Notes under the pieces: model-generated
Seen by the model: the letters and a program-made list of their open reading frames with translations, nothing else
The model's database searches: none
Told to the model about the DNA's origin: nothing
Made by a program: the position numbers and the translations under genes
Part shown: positions 25,966 through 38,028 of the stretch, piece after piece
How positions within the stretch are numbered: the first letter of the stretch is position 1
How the letters are laid out: the number at the start of each line of letters is the position of its first letter
Source: Glycine soja
Lineage: Eukaryota > Streptophyta > Magnoliopsida > Fabales > Fabaceae
DNA length: 64,000 bases
Direction of reading: 5' to 3'
Assembly: GCF_004193775.1 (NCBI RefSeq)
Contig: NC_041003.1
Span: 40,677,611 to 40,741,610, forward strand

Positions 25966-27726
25966 GAGTGTAAAAGGTATAGGATAAAGGTAGTAGATAA
26001 AAATTAGGCCATATGTGTATACGTACGTTTTATTTGGTATTATTAAAATTAATTTTTTTATATATGGTTTGAATTAATTTTATATGATTAGAAATTAATT
26101 CTCATGTGTAGGTTTTATTAGACAAATCTACTACTATGTTATTAAGTCAGTGACTCCATCAAGCTAAATACCTCATGGCACCGAAATCAGATTTAAGAAG
26201 TAAACTATATATTCATTTATTATTTTTTTAAAGATATTTTCTTCAAAAATTGAGATTATTCTTATTGGTCACTAAGGTTGTTTCTTCTCATGAACACTTT
26301 CTTAGCATTAGAGAATTTAGTTGTTTGTAACTTACAAAAATATTGTAAATTTAAGTGATTTTATTTTTATAACAACACTATAGCTAGTTTTGTTGATAAT
26401 TAATTTTGTTGGAAAACATTATCACTTTTAGTGATATTTTTTTAATTACGTTTTTTTTTTCATTTATAAAATTTGATTTGAGGCTTTACTTAAGAAATCT
26501 GAATTTATTTTTACTTAGATCAATGAAGTGTTAGTTAAATTTAAGTGATTCAATTTTTAAAAGTGAATAATTTGTGGTAAATGTTTATTTTTTAAATAGT
26601 AAAAATACATTTGTAAATCATTAGTAATATGATTAAGGCATGTTAATTTTTAAAAGAAAACGATGAGAATGGTGACAATAAAAAGCATAACAATGCTATT
26701 TATTGTTTTTTGTTTTTTAAGATCATATAATTGTTGGGTTTTTTAAGCTTCCTTCCACATACCCAAGTGAGAAGACCTATTTTGTCTCACTTATTTATGT
26801 GAAGAGGGATCACATTAAGTTGAAAGAAATTCATTTGTAAGGAGAAAACAGTTACAAAATCATTGAGAGAGAAATGAGAGGGAAAATTATTATGATTTTT
26901 GCACACTCACCAGAGAGTGTTTTCAGATTGTAACTACAGATTCGTTCACCGTTGGATCGGGTTATTGGACAACAGGTTCTACACACGTGATACTTCTTAT
27001 TCTCTGCTCTGCATTTTGAGGTTTCATCTTCTTGTCTCTTTATTGTAAGCATTGGTACTCTGTTTTGATTTTACTGTTTGTAACATATTTCATTGTACTT
27101 GTTGGAGATTCTCTTGTACCTTTATTGATTATAATGCAGTTATTTCTTTAGTTTGGACGATCCTGATTTTTACCTGGCATTAAGGGATTTTCTACTTTAA
27201 TAAATTGTGTCTTTCGTATACTCTTGATTTCTATTTTGCGTTTTATTTTTATTGGTGCTCCTCATATGTTTTTACAAGTTTTGAAAAATTTATTTTCGTT
27301 GCCTATTAATCTGTTATTGAATTTGTTATTGTATTCACCTTTTTTTCCCATCAAGAATTTATAGAGAACATCAAAAGATAACATTGTTATTTGAATTTAA
27401 ATGTCAATATAAAAATCGCACATGAAAAGACAGTCCTTACAAGTAGCATGTGATGATAGTATTAGTATGTACAAAAATTGTCTTCAGAAGTAAAATTGAC
27501 AAAGTTGTACATATTAACAAGGGATTTTGCTATTTTTGAAGGGAATGAGAGTAAAATAAATAGTTTCAATTGTTGATGGGAGAGATCAAGTTAATGTAAT
27601 ATATAGTGAGAGAATAACAAATATAAGTGCTTTTAATAATTAATTGGTCTAAATCACTGTATTTTCACTAATTAAAAAATTTAATAAGAGTAATTGGTTC
27701 AATAATTAATTATTGATTATAATTTG

Positions 27727-27760
<34 letters not shown>

Positions 27761-28869
27761 TGTGCGAGAGAGATTAACAAATAACTCCAAAAATAATTCT
27801 TCATAAATAAGTTACTATGTTCAATAATTCTTTTTATATATTAAATTTTATTAATTTAAACGTTAAATGTTTTGATATTACGTTAACAATATCTGTACAC
27901 CAATAAAAAATCTCAGTGATATGACTTCATGCGAACATTCATTTTTATCTGGTGGAGGACTAAACGGCTTTCTGGTTAAACTAACCACGTATTTGTTTTT
28001 CGTTTCCTTCTTTCATCTTACGAATTCATGCATCCCCTATTCCATATGTGTTGATCAGTCTGTGGCTGCAGTGTGTCAATGTCATTTAAGAGATGAAACA
28101 GCCTTTGCCAAAAGCAAGATATTGTGTAATACAAGTTTGGAAAAAGCAACATAATGTGAGGTTTTTATCATTTAGTCTTATACACTATGAACATATTAAT
28201 ATTTGTTAGTAGTATTTGTGTGAACACAATATATAAGGTAATACTTTATTGAATATATTTAATTTATCATATAATATATGCTTAATTTTTTTAAAGTATA
28301 AGTAAAGGTCGTTTATAAAATTACATAGTTATAGATATTTGATTTATCAAAAATTCAGTATGCATGATCGTTGAGTTAATATAAAATATTTAATAATTAG
28401 ATTAATAAAAATTAATAATACAATTCTTTTTAAAATGTAACTTTAATTTGATGAGTTACAATTGGAGTAACTTAGTTTTATCAAGCCTATGTGATAACTT
28501 ATAAGGATTCTCATGCTGAAGTTATTGAATATAGAAATGATAGAGAATAAAATGAGAGTAAATGTATATTTTTTTTTAATTATCTCTTATGTTTGTCCTA
28601 TATGGTTAATTTCATGTGACGTTAGAGTTGACAATTTGAATTTGACCTGATGCATACATGAACAGCCAACAAATAAGATTGGATTTCAAAAAAGGTGACC
28701 TAAAAAGAAATGGACTTTCTTGGCTCAGCTCAACACACATATTAGATTGACTTGCCAATCGAGCATGGACTAAGTTGATCCAGTGTTTTTCAAACTAACT
28801 CAATCTCTCCTTGATCATAGGAGAATTTAAGTAAAAATATAACCATAATTATACAAATCTTATGTTACC
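25966..28869. other. AT-rich intergenic DNA with a possible solo LTR
   Basis: No intact gene. From about 26735 (TGTTGGGTTTTTTAAGC) to about 27270 the sequence has the texture of a plus-strand Copia LTR (promoter-like AT tract, leader, then GGACGATCCTGATTTTTACC-type U5), but the ends and target duplication are unproven. The ORF at 26852-27052 is not supported. Confidence 0.35.
27727..27757. repeat. (AT)n microsatellite
   Basis: About 30 bases of uninterrupted AT dinucleotide. Confidence 0.9.
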
Positions 28870-29175
28870 AAAAATATCTCTATCAATGTAATTAAACGTA
28901 TATCAATAGCACTCAAGTTGGTACATGGATGTCACACATTTCTAACTTGATCAGATATTCATTAAGCATCGATTTACTATTCCTTTAGTAAGAATATCAA
29001 CTAACTATTATAATGTTTAGATCTCAAAGCAAAAGACAATTGTTTCAACTTCAAACTTCTCCTTGATGAAATGTCTAATAATTTCCATATACTTATCCAA
29101 TCTTGTCAGACTAGATGATGAACAAGCTATGTAATTGTTGTACTATCACAATACAAACTCATAGCCTCTCAAGGT
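28870..29175 (-). pseudogene. Decayed Copia RNase H C-terminal fragment
   Basis: The minus-strand translation resembles the end of Copia pol: a YCDSTT-like block, RLDKYMEIIRHFIKEKFEVE (compare the RTKHI-IRHHFI motif), then stops, LVDILTKGI (compare LADILTK) and a C-terminal CD-H-PT-like end. Only about 100 codons remain and they contain several stops. It is a very old relic with no visible LTR. Confidence 0.6.
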
Positions 29176-29810
29176 TCAAAACCTAAGTCTAATAGCCCAA
29201 GTCTCATAACCGATGTAAAAAGATGTCCTTGTTAAGATATATGATCGATGTTTTTATTTAGAAATGACTTGTTTAATATTATTGTATTGACAACATATGT
29301 AAAAATATTTATTTACAAAACTTATGTTAATCAAACTAACGGAGTTGATGGAAAGAATATGATTATTGTGTTTTTAATAATTAGAAGACCTTATAAAAAA
29401 TTTTCATGATTGAGGAATCCAATTAAACTTTTACAAAGAAATAAGGAATCAGATATACACTTAAGCCTTATTCTTTTCTCCTTTAATTTACACGATTCTC
29501 TCCTATGTGCAAAGGTGAAGTATCCAGATGTGGAGGATTACTGTGATAAAAAATAATTCATGCTCATGCAATGTGATCATCCATATATATATATATAAAG
29601 AGAGAGAGAGAGAGAGATTTTTTCCTCTTATGATGGATGATAAGCACGATAATCCTTTTGAGTTGAATCATACCCTACAAAGACACAATTAACAACCCGT
29701 TCTTCAAACTTTGAACATTGATGTGGAGTAGAAGAACATACATAAATGAACAATGGAAGGAAAAGTGTAATGATCTAAAAGTACATCGATCTAGAAGTCT
29801 TATAAGGTAA
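29176..29810. other. Intergenic DNA with compound microsatellite
   Basis: No gene. A compound (AT)n(AG)n repeat lies at about 29584-29619. Confidence 0.6.
29584..29619. repeat. (AT)n(AG)n compound microsatellite
   Basis: ATATATATATATAT followed by AGAGAGAGAGAGAGAG. Confidence 0.9.
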
Positions 29811-30039
29811 CACTACTACAAAAATTATATTTTAAGACGTGAAATCGACGACGGTTCTTAAGAACTATCTTAAAATTAAATACAATGACAATTTTGTAAA
29901 TAATAAAAGATATACAAAGACGGTTTTATAAAAACCGTTTTAAAAATTGAATGTTTAAAACAGGTTCACTAAAAATCGTCTTTAAATATACATGTTCAAA
30001 TACGGTTTTATTAAGACTGTCTGGAAAATTAGCATCCTT

Positions 30040-30830
30040 TTCCATTCCTATTTCTCGCATATATATAGGAGATCCTTCACCATTGTTCATGAACCTCCTC
30101 CTCCTGACCAACGAAACCCTATTTGGGAAACTTAATTTTGTGCTGCGATTCCAAAGTTCGAATTCAACCAAGAAGAAAGCCCCATCGAAGAGCAACAGAA
30201 GCTTCCTGAACTCTTTGATTATCAACATGGACTCGATGGCGGATTTGGGGGTTTCATTGTAAACAACAGACCTTCTTTTTCCCCATATCTTTCAATCCCG
30301 TCTATTTTTTTTTCTATTTCGCTTTCCTTTCTCTCGATCTCCTTTGTTTATTTGATGTTCATTTGTGTTTTCTGTTACGTGGCAGTTCTGCGTTGTTGAT
30401 GTTCATTTGTGTTTTTCTGTTATGTGCGTTGTTTGTGGTGACAGGTAAGGGGAGGAGAAGGGGTGGCGGTGTTGCATGGTTTATGGTGATGGATTGATGG
30501 TAGTCGAAGGAGAAAGGAAAAAGAAGGTGGAGGAGGACGATGACGACTTGTCTGAGTTACACGACTCATTGACTCACTCGGGTGAGGGAGGGACAAGGGA
30601 GAGAAGCAAGGTGCAGAGCTTAGTGAGCTTGATGCGGAAGAGGAAGACACGACGGTGGAAGAAGGTTTCAGGCGGCGGCAGCAGCGGCAGTGGCTCCTCG
30701 TCTTCGTTGGGGAACGATGAGGTGGCAATAGTATTTGATCTGAGTTTATTATTGTGTTTGATGGTGTTAGGAAAGATTGAAGAGGCTTCGATTCTTGCAT
30801 ATTTTTATTTTTTTTAGCTTTGAAATATCT
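30040..30830 (+). other. Gene-like segment inside the second CACTA element, unrecognised
   Basis: The base composition shifts to GC-richer, coding-like sequence. An open frame at 29951-30262 contains SSNSTKKKAPSKSNRSFLNS; another at 30476-30817 (113 codons) has an acidic run VEEDDDDLSELHDS, then RERSKVQSLVSLMRKRK, and a Gly/Ser tract GGGSSGSGSSSS. A GT-AG intron between them (about 30260 to 30446) is conceivable. I do not recognise the family. Captured exons of one host gene are the likeliest reading; an antisense frame at 30420-30800 is judged a shadow. Confidence 0.4.
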
Positions 30831-31024
30831 ACAATATAAATTATATATATAAAGTGTGTCACAATTTTTAGATACAAATCATGTAAGCTTATATATATGG
30901 TTCACAACGCATCATCGTTATGTTATTATATTATATTTGTTATTTCAAATTTAATTTATTATAAATTATAAATAATGTACTATGAAGTTGGAGATTTTAT
31001 CAGTATTTAACTGAGTAGGAACTG

Positions 31025-31726
31025 TTGTTTGGTGGAACAGACCTGCCCACAATGATGAAGTGTTTCTTAGTGTCCTTAGCCTCTTTATGGGTTTTCTCAG
31101 TGCCCGACATAGCCTATGTTGTGGGATTATTATGCAGGTTTACCAGTAGACCTAGTATGGAGCACTGGCACGCTATTGAAAGGGTAATGAGGTACCTTAA
31201 AAGAACCATAAATCTTGGATTACATTATAAAAGGTTTCCCGCTGTACTTGAAGGATACAACGATGCAAATTGGAATACTCTTTCAGATGATTCCAAAGCA
31301 ACCATCGGCTATATATTTAGCATAGCTGGTGGGGCTGTTTCTTGGAAGTCAAAGAAACAGACTATCTTAGCTCAATCCACTATGGAATCTGAGATGATAG
31401 CACTAGCAACTGCTAGTGAGGAAGAAAGTTGGCTAAGAAGCTTACTTGCAGAGATTCCTTTATGGGAAAGATTGATACCAACTGTGTTGATCCATTGTGA
31501 TAGTATCGCGGCTATTGCAAAAATTAAGAACCGTTATTACAATGGTAAGAAACGACAGATACGTCGTAAGCACAACACTGTTAGAGAATTACTCTCAACA
31601 GGAGCTGTTAGAGTGGATCACGTACGCACTGATGATAATTTAGCAGATCCTTTGACGAAAGGATTAGCTAGAGAGAAAGTCCATAACACTTCTAAAAGAA
31701 TGGGACTATTGCCCTTACTGCGATGA
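31025..31726 (+). pseudogene. Copia pol C-terminal fragment (RNase H)
   Basis: 233 codons with the classical Copia landmarks in order: [62 protein letters not shown] with the first RNase H aspartates, [20 protein letters not shown] (SKKQ..A.ST.ESE motif), [12 protein letters not shown] and [14 protein letters not shown], and ending [18 protein letters not shown]. The first 30 or so codons do not match the usual sequence, marking the truncation point. Most of RT, the integrase and gag are missing. Confidence 0.88.
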
Positions 31727-32254
31727 TCATTCATGATGGTAACCCGACCTATATGACTGGAGATCCCAAGAACTAGGTTCAATGGGTAATAACAAGTTAT
31801 GAAGTGATATGAGATGAACATGCTGTTATAAGTGAAAGCAGCATGATTCCTGAAGTAACAAGAGGATGAGTTATGGAAAAAATTCATAATTCTTAATGAG
31901 ATCTATGCTCTACATTGAGTGGAGTACCTAGGCTACAGGAGTACTCTTGATAGACTCACCTATGTGAATGTTGAAGTGGGGGCTGCTTCATATGAAATTT
32001 TGGGCAAAAATTTCTAGAGCGTTCACTATACCGGGATAGACGTGCATGACCTTTAACGCACGGACTTTATAGAATACACCTATGAAAAGGTTGTGTGTGG
32101 TTTGATGTCGGAGATAGAGTTCAAGATTTCGAGTCACTCTAATAAAATCTGAATCTTACTCACTATGCAAATGTTCAAGTTGTATGACACCTTTGTTTAT
32201 GCACAATTTTATGAAATCCTCGAAAATCTTCTTTTCAAATTTCAAGTGGGGGAT

Positions 32255-32894
32255 TGTTAGAACAAATGAAAGTTTGAAAAAAAAAAAAGAAAGAAAAAAA
32301 AAGGAAAAAAAGCTTCAAGTCCCACATCGCTCAGGATAAACACTTGAATAATGTTTCACTCCCTATATATAGAGAGCTCATTTCTTCTTTTTTCCTTGCC
32401 CCAGTTGAGAAGCATTTCCTCAACTTTTCTTTCTCCCTCCCATATTTCAGCCGATGCATTTCCGGCAAACTTCTCCCTCTTTCTTTCTGTCGCTCTAAAA
32501 TTTTTGGTTACCTTTAAGAGTAACTTTGTAAGTCATATTTTTCGGTTGCCTTTAAGAGTGACTTTGTAAGTCATATTTTTCGGTTGCCTTTAAAGAGTGA
32601 CTTTGTAAGTCATATTTTTCGGTTGATTTTAAGAGTGACTTTTAAAGTCACATTACTCGGTTGCCTTTTAGAGTGACTTTTCAAGTCATACAAGAGGGTG
32701 TAATTCTAGAAAAGGTTTCCTCAGTGCAGTGAGAATCTTATACAGTGATCTGAGCTGTTTTATCCTGGGTACGTCATGGTTGATAGTCTGCTTGCACAAT
32801 TTTTGGCAGTGCCACGAAACGTCTTAAAGAAAGCGACATTGTCCGTGACTCAGCCAGTAATTTTTTCGGTTTGCCATAAACTATTGTGACAACA
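32255..32894 (+). repeat. 3' LTR of the truncated Copia element
   Basis: Follows a polypurine tract, starts TGTTAGAACA, and has TATATATA at 32364-32371. It carries five 38-39-bp tandem units at 32506-32696. The right end at AACA is inferred. Confidence 0.55.
32506..32696 (+). repeat. Five 38-bp tandem repeats within an LTR
   Basis: Units begin GGTTGCCTTTAAGAGTGACT and end TCATATTTTTC; they start at 32506, 32544, 32582, 32621 and 32659. The first three are nearly identical and the last two are more diverged. Each contains an imperfect inverted pair GTGACTT/AAGTCA, so each could fold as a small hairpin. They lie about 140 bases after the TATA box, in transcribed R/U5. Confidence 0.9.
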
Positions 32895-33269
32895 TATACC
32901 CATGCAACCTTTAAAATCAGTAAAATAATAATGTCACTATTGACTTGGGTCCTCAATGTCAAATGCAGGAAGCCCAAGTCTGGTTAATTTGGAGAAGTAG
33001 ACTCGAAACTCAGCATAGGTTTTAACATTAATGATTACTATTGCAAATGTGATTTTGAATTAATATAGAATATAAACTAGCTTCAATTAGAGCAGTGTGT
33101 GTGGAATGACTTGTAAACCTTACAAGCAAGCTTCAATTTTGTCCAAATTAGTTGCAGAAAATATAAATTGAAAGTATATTAAATTGAAAGATATAACATA
33201 ATAATATACATCTGAGTGTGTCATTTCAGTGTGTCATCTCAATATATATCTGAGAGTGGGCTACAGCAA

Positions 33270-33389
33270 GCTAGCCTCCCACCAAGAGGTTGGAATTCCT
33301 ATGATTCCTTTTGCTGGACAATTTCTGAAGAAGAATTCTTACAAAGTGCTGAAATGGTTTCTCAACGTCTCAAGGCTCACGGATATCAG
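33270..33389 (+). pseudogene. Captured exon of a melibiase-family glycosidase (At3g26380-like)
   Basis: Reading ASLPPRGWNSYDSFCWTISE and then EEFLQSAEMVSQRLKAHGYQ, the 40 codons match the N-terminal exon of plant melibiase-like proteins (GH27; the Arabidopsis member At3g26380 is described as a beta-L-arabinopyranosidase). The PPRGWNSYDSFCW motif at the start of the barrel is characteristic. A CTACAG acceptor-like site precedes it and GTATAG follows as donor. No catalytic aspartate region and no second exon were found nearby. It lies inside the probable second CACTA element. Confidence 0.8.
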
Positions 33390-34990
33390 GTATAGATACT
33401 GCAAAGAACAATAACTTATGGAATATTTTTCTGTATTAGCAGTGTTATATATCCTTCCACTTATTGATGCAAATTGTTTACAAGATCCAATTCGAGTTGA
33501 GAAAACTAATTTAATAGTGTCGATCAAGATCTTTATGTTCTTGTTCCCCTTTATGTGTTGGTTTTTCAATTATGGAAGTCTCCTTGTATATCTCCCTTGG
33601 TATATTATACCCAGAAAAAAAATCTGCCTTAGTATTTTTTCTCTCTACTTATTTATTATGCATATGTTTAATATGGAAATCACTCTATTAATGTTGTTAG
33701 CTCCTTGATATTTTAATTGTAGTCTAAATTTTTCTACCACAAAATGGAAATGCATTTTTTACTTGATAAATAATGATCATGAGAGTTCTGGAAGCCTTTG
33801 ATTTTGTGTGAGGTATAAGCTATTCTTACACCTCAATCTTTTCTTCGTTACAACTTTTGTCTCCCCCTGGTTTTAATTTATGCACAGGAATAAGCTCTAT
33901 ATAGGCTTGACTAGGGTCTATGTATGTATATGGATAAAGTAGCGCTTCATAATTTATTTATTTATTTTGTTGGTAAAAAGTACTTCATAAGTTACATATT
34001 AGAGAAGTATACATTCACGAGAAGTATACTTTTTCGTCCCTACCTTTGTCGGGTCTGAAGAAAAAGGGAGCGTCCATTATCTGAGTTTTGATCCATGAAA
34101 TAATGTTTCACATTGGCGCCCGGCTCTTTATCCTATGCACCAATTCATGGAATAATGTTTCACGAGGAGTATACTTGTAGTTATTCTTTCCTTAAATCAT
34201 TTTAATTTCTCCTACAATATTCTCTTAGTAGGTTATATTATATTTTATTTGCTAAATATTAAGATTATATTATAAGATTAATATTAAATTAACCATCCAT
34301 CTTGGTGCTACCAAGATTTCTCTTTAACAATAATTTAGTGACTCAGATTTTTATATTGATTTAAGAATTTAGTGACTCAGATTTTTATATTGATTTAAGA
34401 ATTGACTGGATTGTTATTTCATGTTACAATATTTTTTTTCTGTTTTTATTTATTTCTCATATGTTTCTATATTACTTCATGACATCTTTAAATATATATA
34501 TATATAATCTTATTTTTTTCTTCTCTCCATCCTTTGATATTATCTTATCATTTGGTTAGAAGCTAACTAACAATCTTCTTTTATCAAATAAATTGTTTTA
34601 ATCGTACTTTGTTGCTAATATAGTCGGTCACACTATTATTTGAGCATTGTCAATACTTATTTTGCATTTGGAGTAAGGAAAATAAGTTATGATGTTACCG
34701 ATTATACTAATATGTTGGTGCAAGAAGCCTTTTCTTTTGTAACGGTAATGGAGTGTTTTTACCCTCTAAGTCTTGATTTTTGTGTACAATTTTATTGCAA
34801 TTTTTATAGGAATTAGTTTTTGAAAATATTGGCTTGTTATTTTTAGGTAATGTTAACTATTGGTCATAGAATTAAATTTCTTTTAGAACACTATGGATTA
34901 AGAAAGTTCTATAAGATTTTTTAATTGTCAATGAAGCTCTAATATGCATATAAGAGGACCTGCAAGATACAATTTATATTTTTGCTTACA
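33390..34990. other. Interior of the second CACTA element, no gene
   Basis: AT-rich. A 38-bp direct repeat (unit ending TTTATATTGATTTAAGAATT) occurs twice at about 34327-34402. An AATAATGTTTCAC motif occurs twice near 34100-34160. Confidence 0.45.
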
Positions 34991-35293
34991 AATTTTTATT
35001 TTTTATTTTTAAAAAAGTACATTCTAAAACAATTTTTTAAAAAACTGTTCTATGCGTTAGAAAGTATCATTTTAAAATAGTTTTTAATTAAGAATCGTCT
35101 TAGAAAGGTACCCTTCTAAGACAGTTTTCGGTCAAGAATCATCTTAAAATAATATCATTTTCTAAGACGGTTGATTGTGGAACTGTCGTAAAAAGTATAG
35201 ATTTTTTGTAACATTTTTTATAACGATGGTTAATAATTGACGTAAAATATATAATTTTACCGATGTAAAAAATACTTTTTATAGTAGTATTAA

Positions 35294-36454
35294 TCACTCA
35301 AACAGTTGACCTCATAACCTTACCCCATAAATGAGATGGATAATTGTTGTACGTTAAAAGTGATTTGCTCATCTTCCAAATTGTACTCTATTTGCCATTA
35401 GAGCTCACATAGAAACGAGAGCTAGCTTAGACGTTTTGTTCGAGTTGGACCGTATTTTTTTTCTTCGAGTTGGACGGTTTATAGAAAACATGAGTACACA
35501 CATTTTATAACGAAGGTGCATTAGACGCCTTAGTTTTTTAAAACTTTTGGACACTTATTTTGGATGCCAATATTACAAAAACATTTTTAGCGCGTCTAAG
35601 ATATAAATATATACCTTTTCTCCTTTGAACTCTCTATTTGCATACTTAACAACTTCATTAGCAATTCAAACTTTAATAAACTTTGTTATCATAAATTTTT
35701 TTGAGGAATCTGCCGTTATTCAATACGTCTTTTTTCCAACATGTATTACTATCTTCATAAAAGATGTTCATGTATTATAAGCGAAATAGTGTTTCTTAAA
35801 TATGCATTACTAATCTTTGGCCCACGAGCTATCATGGGTATGTTTGGCGGGGGATCTAAAAGCTAAGCACACAATCATCATGGCACATTGGTGTGTTGTA
35901 CTCTAACGTTAATCTCTTTTTTTTTTATTATTATTATTCACTTTCATTTCTTTGTGGCAATCTTTATTTCTTTCCGCCATTGTTTCAAGAAACATGAAGA
36001 AAAAAGTTATTTCCAACTAATCATTAGTGATTAACAATTAGCTTAACGAGGAGGTGTCCCTCCAACAAAGGGCATGGTTAATTCTGCAATTAATTGGCTA
36101 GCTCCCATCCCAAGTACTATTATCTATCTTTACACATGATGAATACTCTATCTGCACTCATAAACAAAAATAACTACTTTATACTTATTAAGAAAATTAA
36201 TTAAAATCATTTAATTTTATTAATCTCAAATAAAAAATAAAATCATTCTTAAACTGTTCTCCATTGAAACTTTATATTATAAATAAAATAAAGTCCTTAA
36301 ATATAAATTTTCAATTAAATAAAAGATGGTTTAAGAACGATATCATTGAATAGAGAAAAGAAAATTAGTTAAATTTGTTTATATTTAAATTCAAAATATA
36401 AAATATTTTTTTTATATATGAGTCTAAAGGGAGTAATACATATTATTATTACTT
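35294..36454. other. AT-rich intergenic DNA
   Basis: No gene, RNA or clear repeat recognised. Confidence 0.5.
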
Positions 36455-38028
36455 TTAAGGAAAAACCGTTGCTTCGGTGTAACGTGACTTATATTGTTAC
36501 GTCACATGATTAAGTTTAATTTTTTCATTTTTTATAATTAAAATCAAAGAATCTTTTTATAAATTTGATATTTTTTTAATTTTAATTTTATTTAATGTTT
36601 TTTAAAAAATTCTTTAATCCAATTAATTCTTAATCTTCCTAATTCTAAACCTAGTCTTTCCTATATTCTATAAATCTTTGCCACCGTCGCCACCTAACTA
36701 CCGACTCCACAAGGCAAACAAGCATAAGAGCTCTCATATCCTCCTTTTTTTGGTTGTCACACTTCAAACCAAGCATTTCTTCATACACAGGGTCGACTTA
36801 AGGCCCAAGCTGTCCAAGCAAGGGCTTTAGGTTCCAAAAAAAAGGTCCTAAATTTTTTTTAGTACTAATATATCTAAAAAAAATTATTGTAAAATTATAT
36901 TTAAAAATAAATTTTAATTAAAATATTATAAGTAACTATCAATCTTTTTATTGATACCATAAATAACAATTAATGAGTAACAAGATTTAATAGTTAATAG
37001 CTAAAAAAACTCAAAAACTTTTCTTTTATTTTTATTCTCTTCCTATTCAATTATTCAATTCTAATTCTATCTTCTTTTCTCAGTGTCTATCTTCTTTATT
37101 CAATTATTTCTATTCTTTTTATTCTCTCATACTTCTCACCTACTTGATTATTGTTTCACTTTGACATATTAGTCAATAGTTTCTCAATACCTATTTGTTT
37201 ATTTTCATCTTTTATGTGCATGTGTCTCTATTTGGAGGGTAGAGGGAACAATTGGTATTTTTTTTCTTTTAAGTGTGTCAATTTTGCATCACAAAAAGTC
37301 TAAAAAATTAATTTTAAATAAAATAATGATAATTTTAATAAACTATTTTATGAGTAAATAAAATATCTCATTCTTAAATTTACTTTAGGCCTCTCAAGTC
37401 CTTGAGCCGCTCATGTTCATACACTACACTAATCATATGTGTTCTTCATTGCTCGCATGTTCTTCATTGCTAACACATCGGTTTGAATCTATACGTTCTA
37501 TAATCTTCTTCCACTGAAACGGCTAAAAGTATTTTTCTTTTGTTTTAAAACCTCTCACACTTCTTTAAATATTCCATGTTTTTATTATGTCCTTCGGTAA
37601 CTATAACCGATGAATGAATCCCTATAATCTCCCAATCATAATCACATATTAGCAAACTACACTAAATTGCCAAACTAGTCACCCAACTAGGTTAAATGAG
37701 AATATATATTCTGCTTGTTGGCCTTGTGGAGTCATTGCTCAGATAGGTGATGGCGCCGTGGGAAAAATTGAGAGAATGTAGGGAAGGCTAGGTTTAGAAT
37801 TAAAAAGATTAGGAATTAATTAGGAATTAAAGTGTCTTTTTAAAAAAAAACATTAAATTAAAAAATAAAAATATCAAATTTATAGAAAGATCTGTTGGCT
37901 TTAATTGAAAAAAAAAAATTAAAGTTAATTATATGATGTAACAAAATAAGTTACATGAGATTATATAATATATAACATACTGATGTGATTTATTTTAAAA
38001 TCATACTAAAGTGAAGTACCAGCCTTAA
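36455..38028. mobile_element. Long-TIR (Mutator-like) non-autonomous element, containing a hAT insertion
   Basis: The left arm (about 36455-36735) and right arm (about 37690-38028) are inverted copies over roughly 270 bases with many indels. Matching blocks include AATTCTAAACCTAG with CTAGGTTTAGAATT, GACTCCACAAGGC with GCCTTGTGGAGTC, TAAATTTGATATTTTT with its inverse, and a TGTTAC palindromic region. Long TIRs of this sort point to Mutator-like elements. The outermost bases and the expected 9-bp duplication could not be fixed. No transposase is present. Confidence 0.65.
36788..37415. mobile_element. hAT-type non-autonomous element, 628 bp
   Basis: Bounded by an exact 8-bp duplication TTCATACA (36780-36787 and 37416-37423). 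The ends CAGGGTCGACTTAAGG and, inverted, CATGAGCGGCTCAAGG match at 11 of 16 bases and fit the CA-G-start hAT pattern. The interior is AT-rich with no ORF. It is inserted inside the long-TIR element. Confidence 0.85.

Larger units (their letters stand above)
31021..32894 (+). mobile_element. 5'-truncated Copia retrotransposon (RNase H end, PPT and 3' LTR)
   Basis: Starts abruptly within the RT/RNase H part of pol, followed by about 520 bases of 3' non-coding sequence, a polypurine tract AAGTGGGGGA (32244-32253), and an LTR beginning TGTTAGAACA (32255). The LTR right end is inferred from TGTGACAACA at 32894, inverted to the start. There is no 5' half, so the insertion is a fragment, nested within the second CACTA element. 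Confidence 0.7.
29811..35290. mobile_element. Probable non-autonomous CACTA element carrying host-gene and Copia fragments
   Basis: The left end reads CACTACTACAAAAATT at 29811, the same terminus as the large CACTA element. The right end reads TTTTTATAGTAGTA near 35277-35289, a degenerate inverted copy. Subterminal motifs ACAAAGACGGTTTT and CCGTTTT lie at 29840-30025; CTAAGACGGTT, CTAAGACAGTTTTCGGTCA and relatives lie at 34995-35195. The flanks are TAA on the left and (T)TAA on the right, so a 3-bp TSD is possible but the right boundary is off by a base. No transposase is inside. Both ends could in principle belong to different elements. Confidence 0.6.

Noticed and set aside
26735..27270. 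Possible Copia solo LTR
   Set aside because: Texture fits an LTR, but the ends and target duplication are not demonstrable here, so it is noted only within the intergenic entry.
30420..30800. Minus-strand Ser/Pro/His-rich 126-codon frame
   Set aside because: It is antisense to the acidic/Gly-Ser frame; neither strand is proven, but the plus strand has better splice context and more protein-like block structure.
33418..33708. Plus-strand hydrophobic 96-codon frame after the melibiase-like exon
   Set aside because: Most likely intron sequence; T-rich DNA gives Phe/Leu-rich frames, and no family is recognised.
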